Source: Aricia agestis (lineage: Eukaryota; Arthropoda; Insecta; Lepidoptera; Lycaenidae). Taken from it: 64,000 nucleotides of DNA. The notes under the pieces were generated by a model, which saw only the letters and a list, made by a program, of their open reading frames with translations, ran no database searches and was not told the origin of the DNA. The translations under genes were made by a program, and so were the position numbers. Positions 63,406 through 64,000 of this stretch are shown piece after piece (the first letter of the stretch is position 1; every line of letters begins with the position of its first letter). The stretch covers positions 10,930,001 to 10,994,000 of the forward strand of contig NC_056407.1 of NCBI RefSeq assembly GCF_905147365.1, written 5' to 3'.

Positions 63406-64000
63406 TTTTTTATTTAATTTGTATGAGATTTTCAGAATTTTTTATTGACTTAACATAAGTTCGTCTCTAAAAAAGTTTATATTTACCTTTTCATATAATG
63501 AAGAACTGTGTTCATAAAAATATATCTCCTAGCAAGATTTAGTACTGACCGGCTTTCTCCTAAACGGTTCCCGAAGTAGGTAAAGAGGGCGCTTGGAGAT
63601 TCATATAAAATCTAAATTGTTGCTACGTGAAAAAGCTTTTCGTTACGTAATTTGTTCTTTCATAAAGATTTTTTTTTATTTGATTTAATCTTTGACTTTG
63701 AAGTGTTTAATACTGTCGAATTCTAATCTTACGCGAATCTCATACACATACCTTTTTAAATAAACACATGTTATGTTTTTATTTACATAATAAATGAATG
63801 CAATTGGTGCATTTCTTTTGTATGCTCATACTTAACTCTAACGTTTTTGACCTTGCAACTAAACTGTCTATTGTCAACCATTACCTATTGAATTCAATTG
63901 CATAATACCAGTGTTCTGTGATGATAGTTTCCGCACAAGCTATTTTGGAGTCACGCAGCACTTTATCTATCAACCGATTACTGTTATTGCATGTTGTTTC
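63406..64000. other. Right edge, nothing recognised
   Basis: AT-rich sequence without a supported exon or repeat. If PAQR3 continues, its next exons are beyond this edge. Confidence 0.4.

Overview
This window is nuclear DNA from an insect, almost certainly a lepidopteran (moth or butterfly). It is AT-rich, its genes are split into short exons with GT-AG introns, and the intergenic and intronic space is packed with interspersed elements of kinds I associate with Lepidoptera. These include short elements ending in 'gtttgcccccttattt...A(n)', elements starting 'atactaatattataaatgcgaaag' and ending 'gcgggcaacagctagt', tRNA-derived SINEs and many palindromic MITEs. The species is not determined.

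Layout. 1-8.7 kb is gene-poor upstream DNA holding a SINE and several inverted-repeat elements. 8858-38067 (+) is one complete gene for the large non-classical cadherin Cad87A. I reconstructed 28 coding exons whose phases all agree and whose lengths sum to 5619 nt, giving about 1872 residues: signal peptide, about 14 cadherin repeats, one membrane span and a cytoplasmic tail. 38.1-41.2 kb is the 3' flank, including a block of three abutting MITEs. 41207-43266 (-) is a complete five-exon class I ubiquitin-conjugating enzyme of the UBE2D/effete type (147 residues), convergent with Cad87A. 43.9-51.8 kb is a transposon graveyard with very strong palindromes. 52531-57831 (+) holds the first four coding exons of a PAQR3-type seven-transmembrane protein that runs past what I can trace. 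The rest, to 64 kb, is repeat-rich.

The three genes show no functional link: surface adhesion, ubiquitin transfer, and a Golgi-type PAQR protein. They look like ordinary eukaryotic neighbours. I found no operon, CRISPR array, prokaryotic system or viral genome.

The most unusual content is structural. (i) Three different Cad87A exons (18, 20 and 22) each have partial copies in the intron immediately downstream. Exon 20 has three extra tandem copies that keep its 5' splice site but have no acceptor. (ii) A DNA transposon with an exact 8-bp target duplication split the last of these copies just at its donor. (iii) An uninterrupted perfect 88-bp palindrome lies in a Cad87A intron. (iv) Two composite repeats form a filled/empty-site pair: a LINE with a 774-codon open frame has inserted into one of them. 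(v) Long palindromic MITEs lie one after another at 43.9-46.4 kb.
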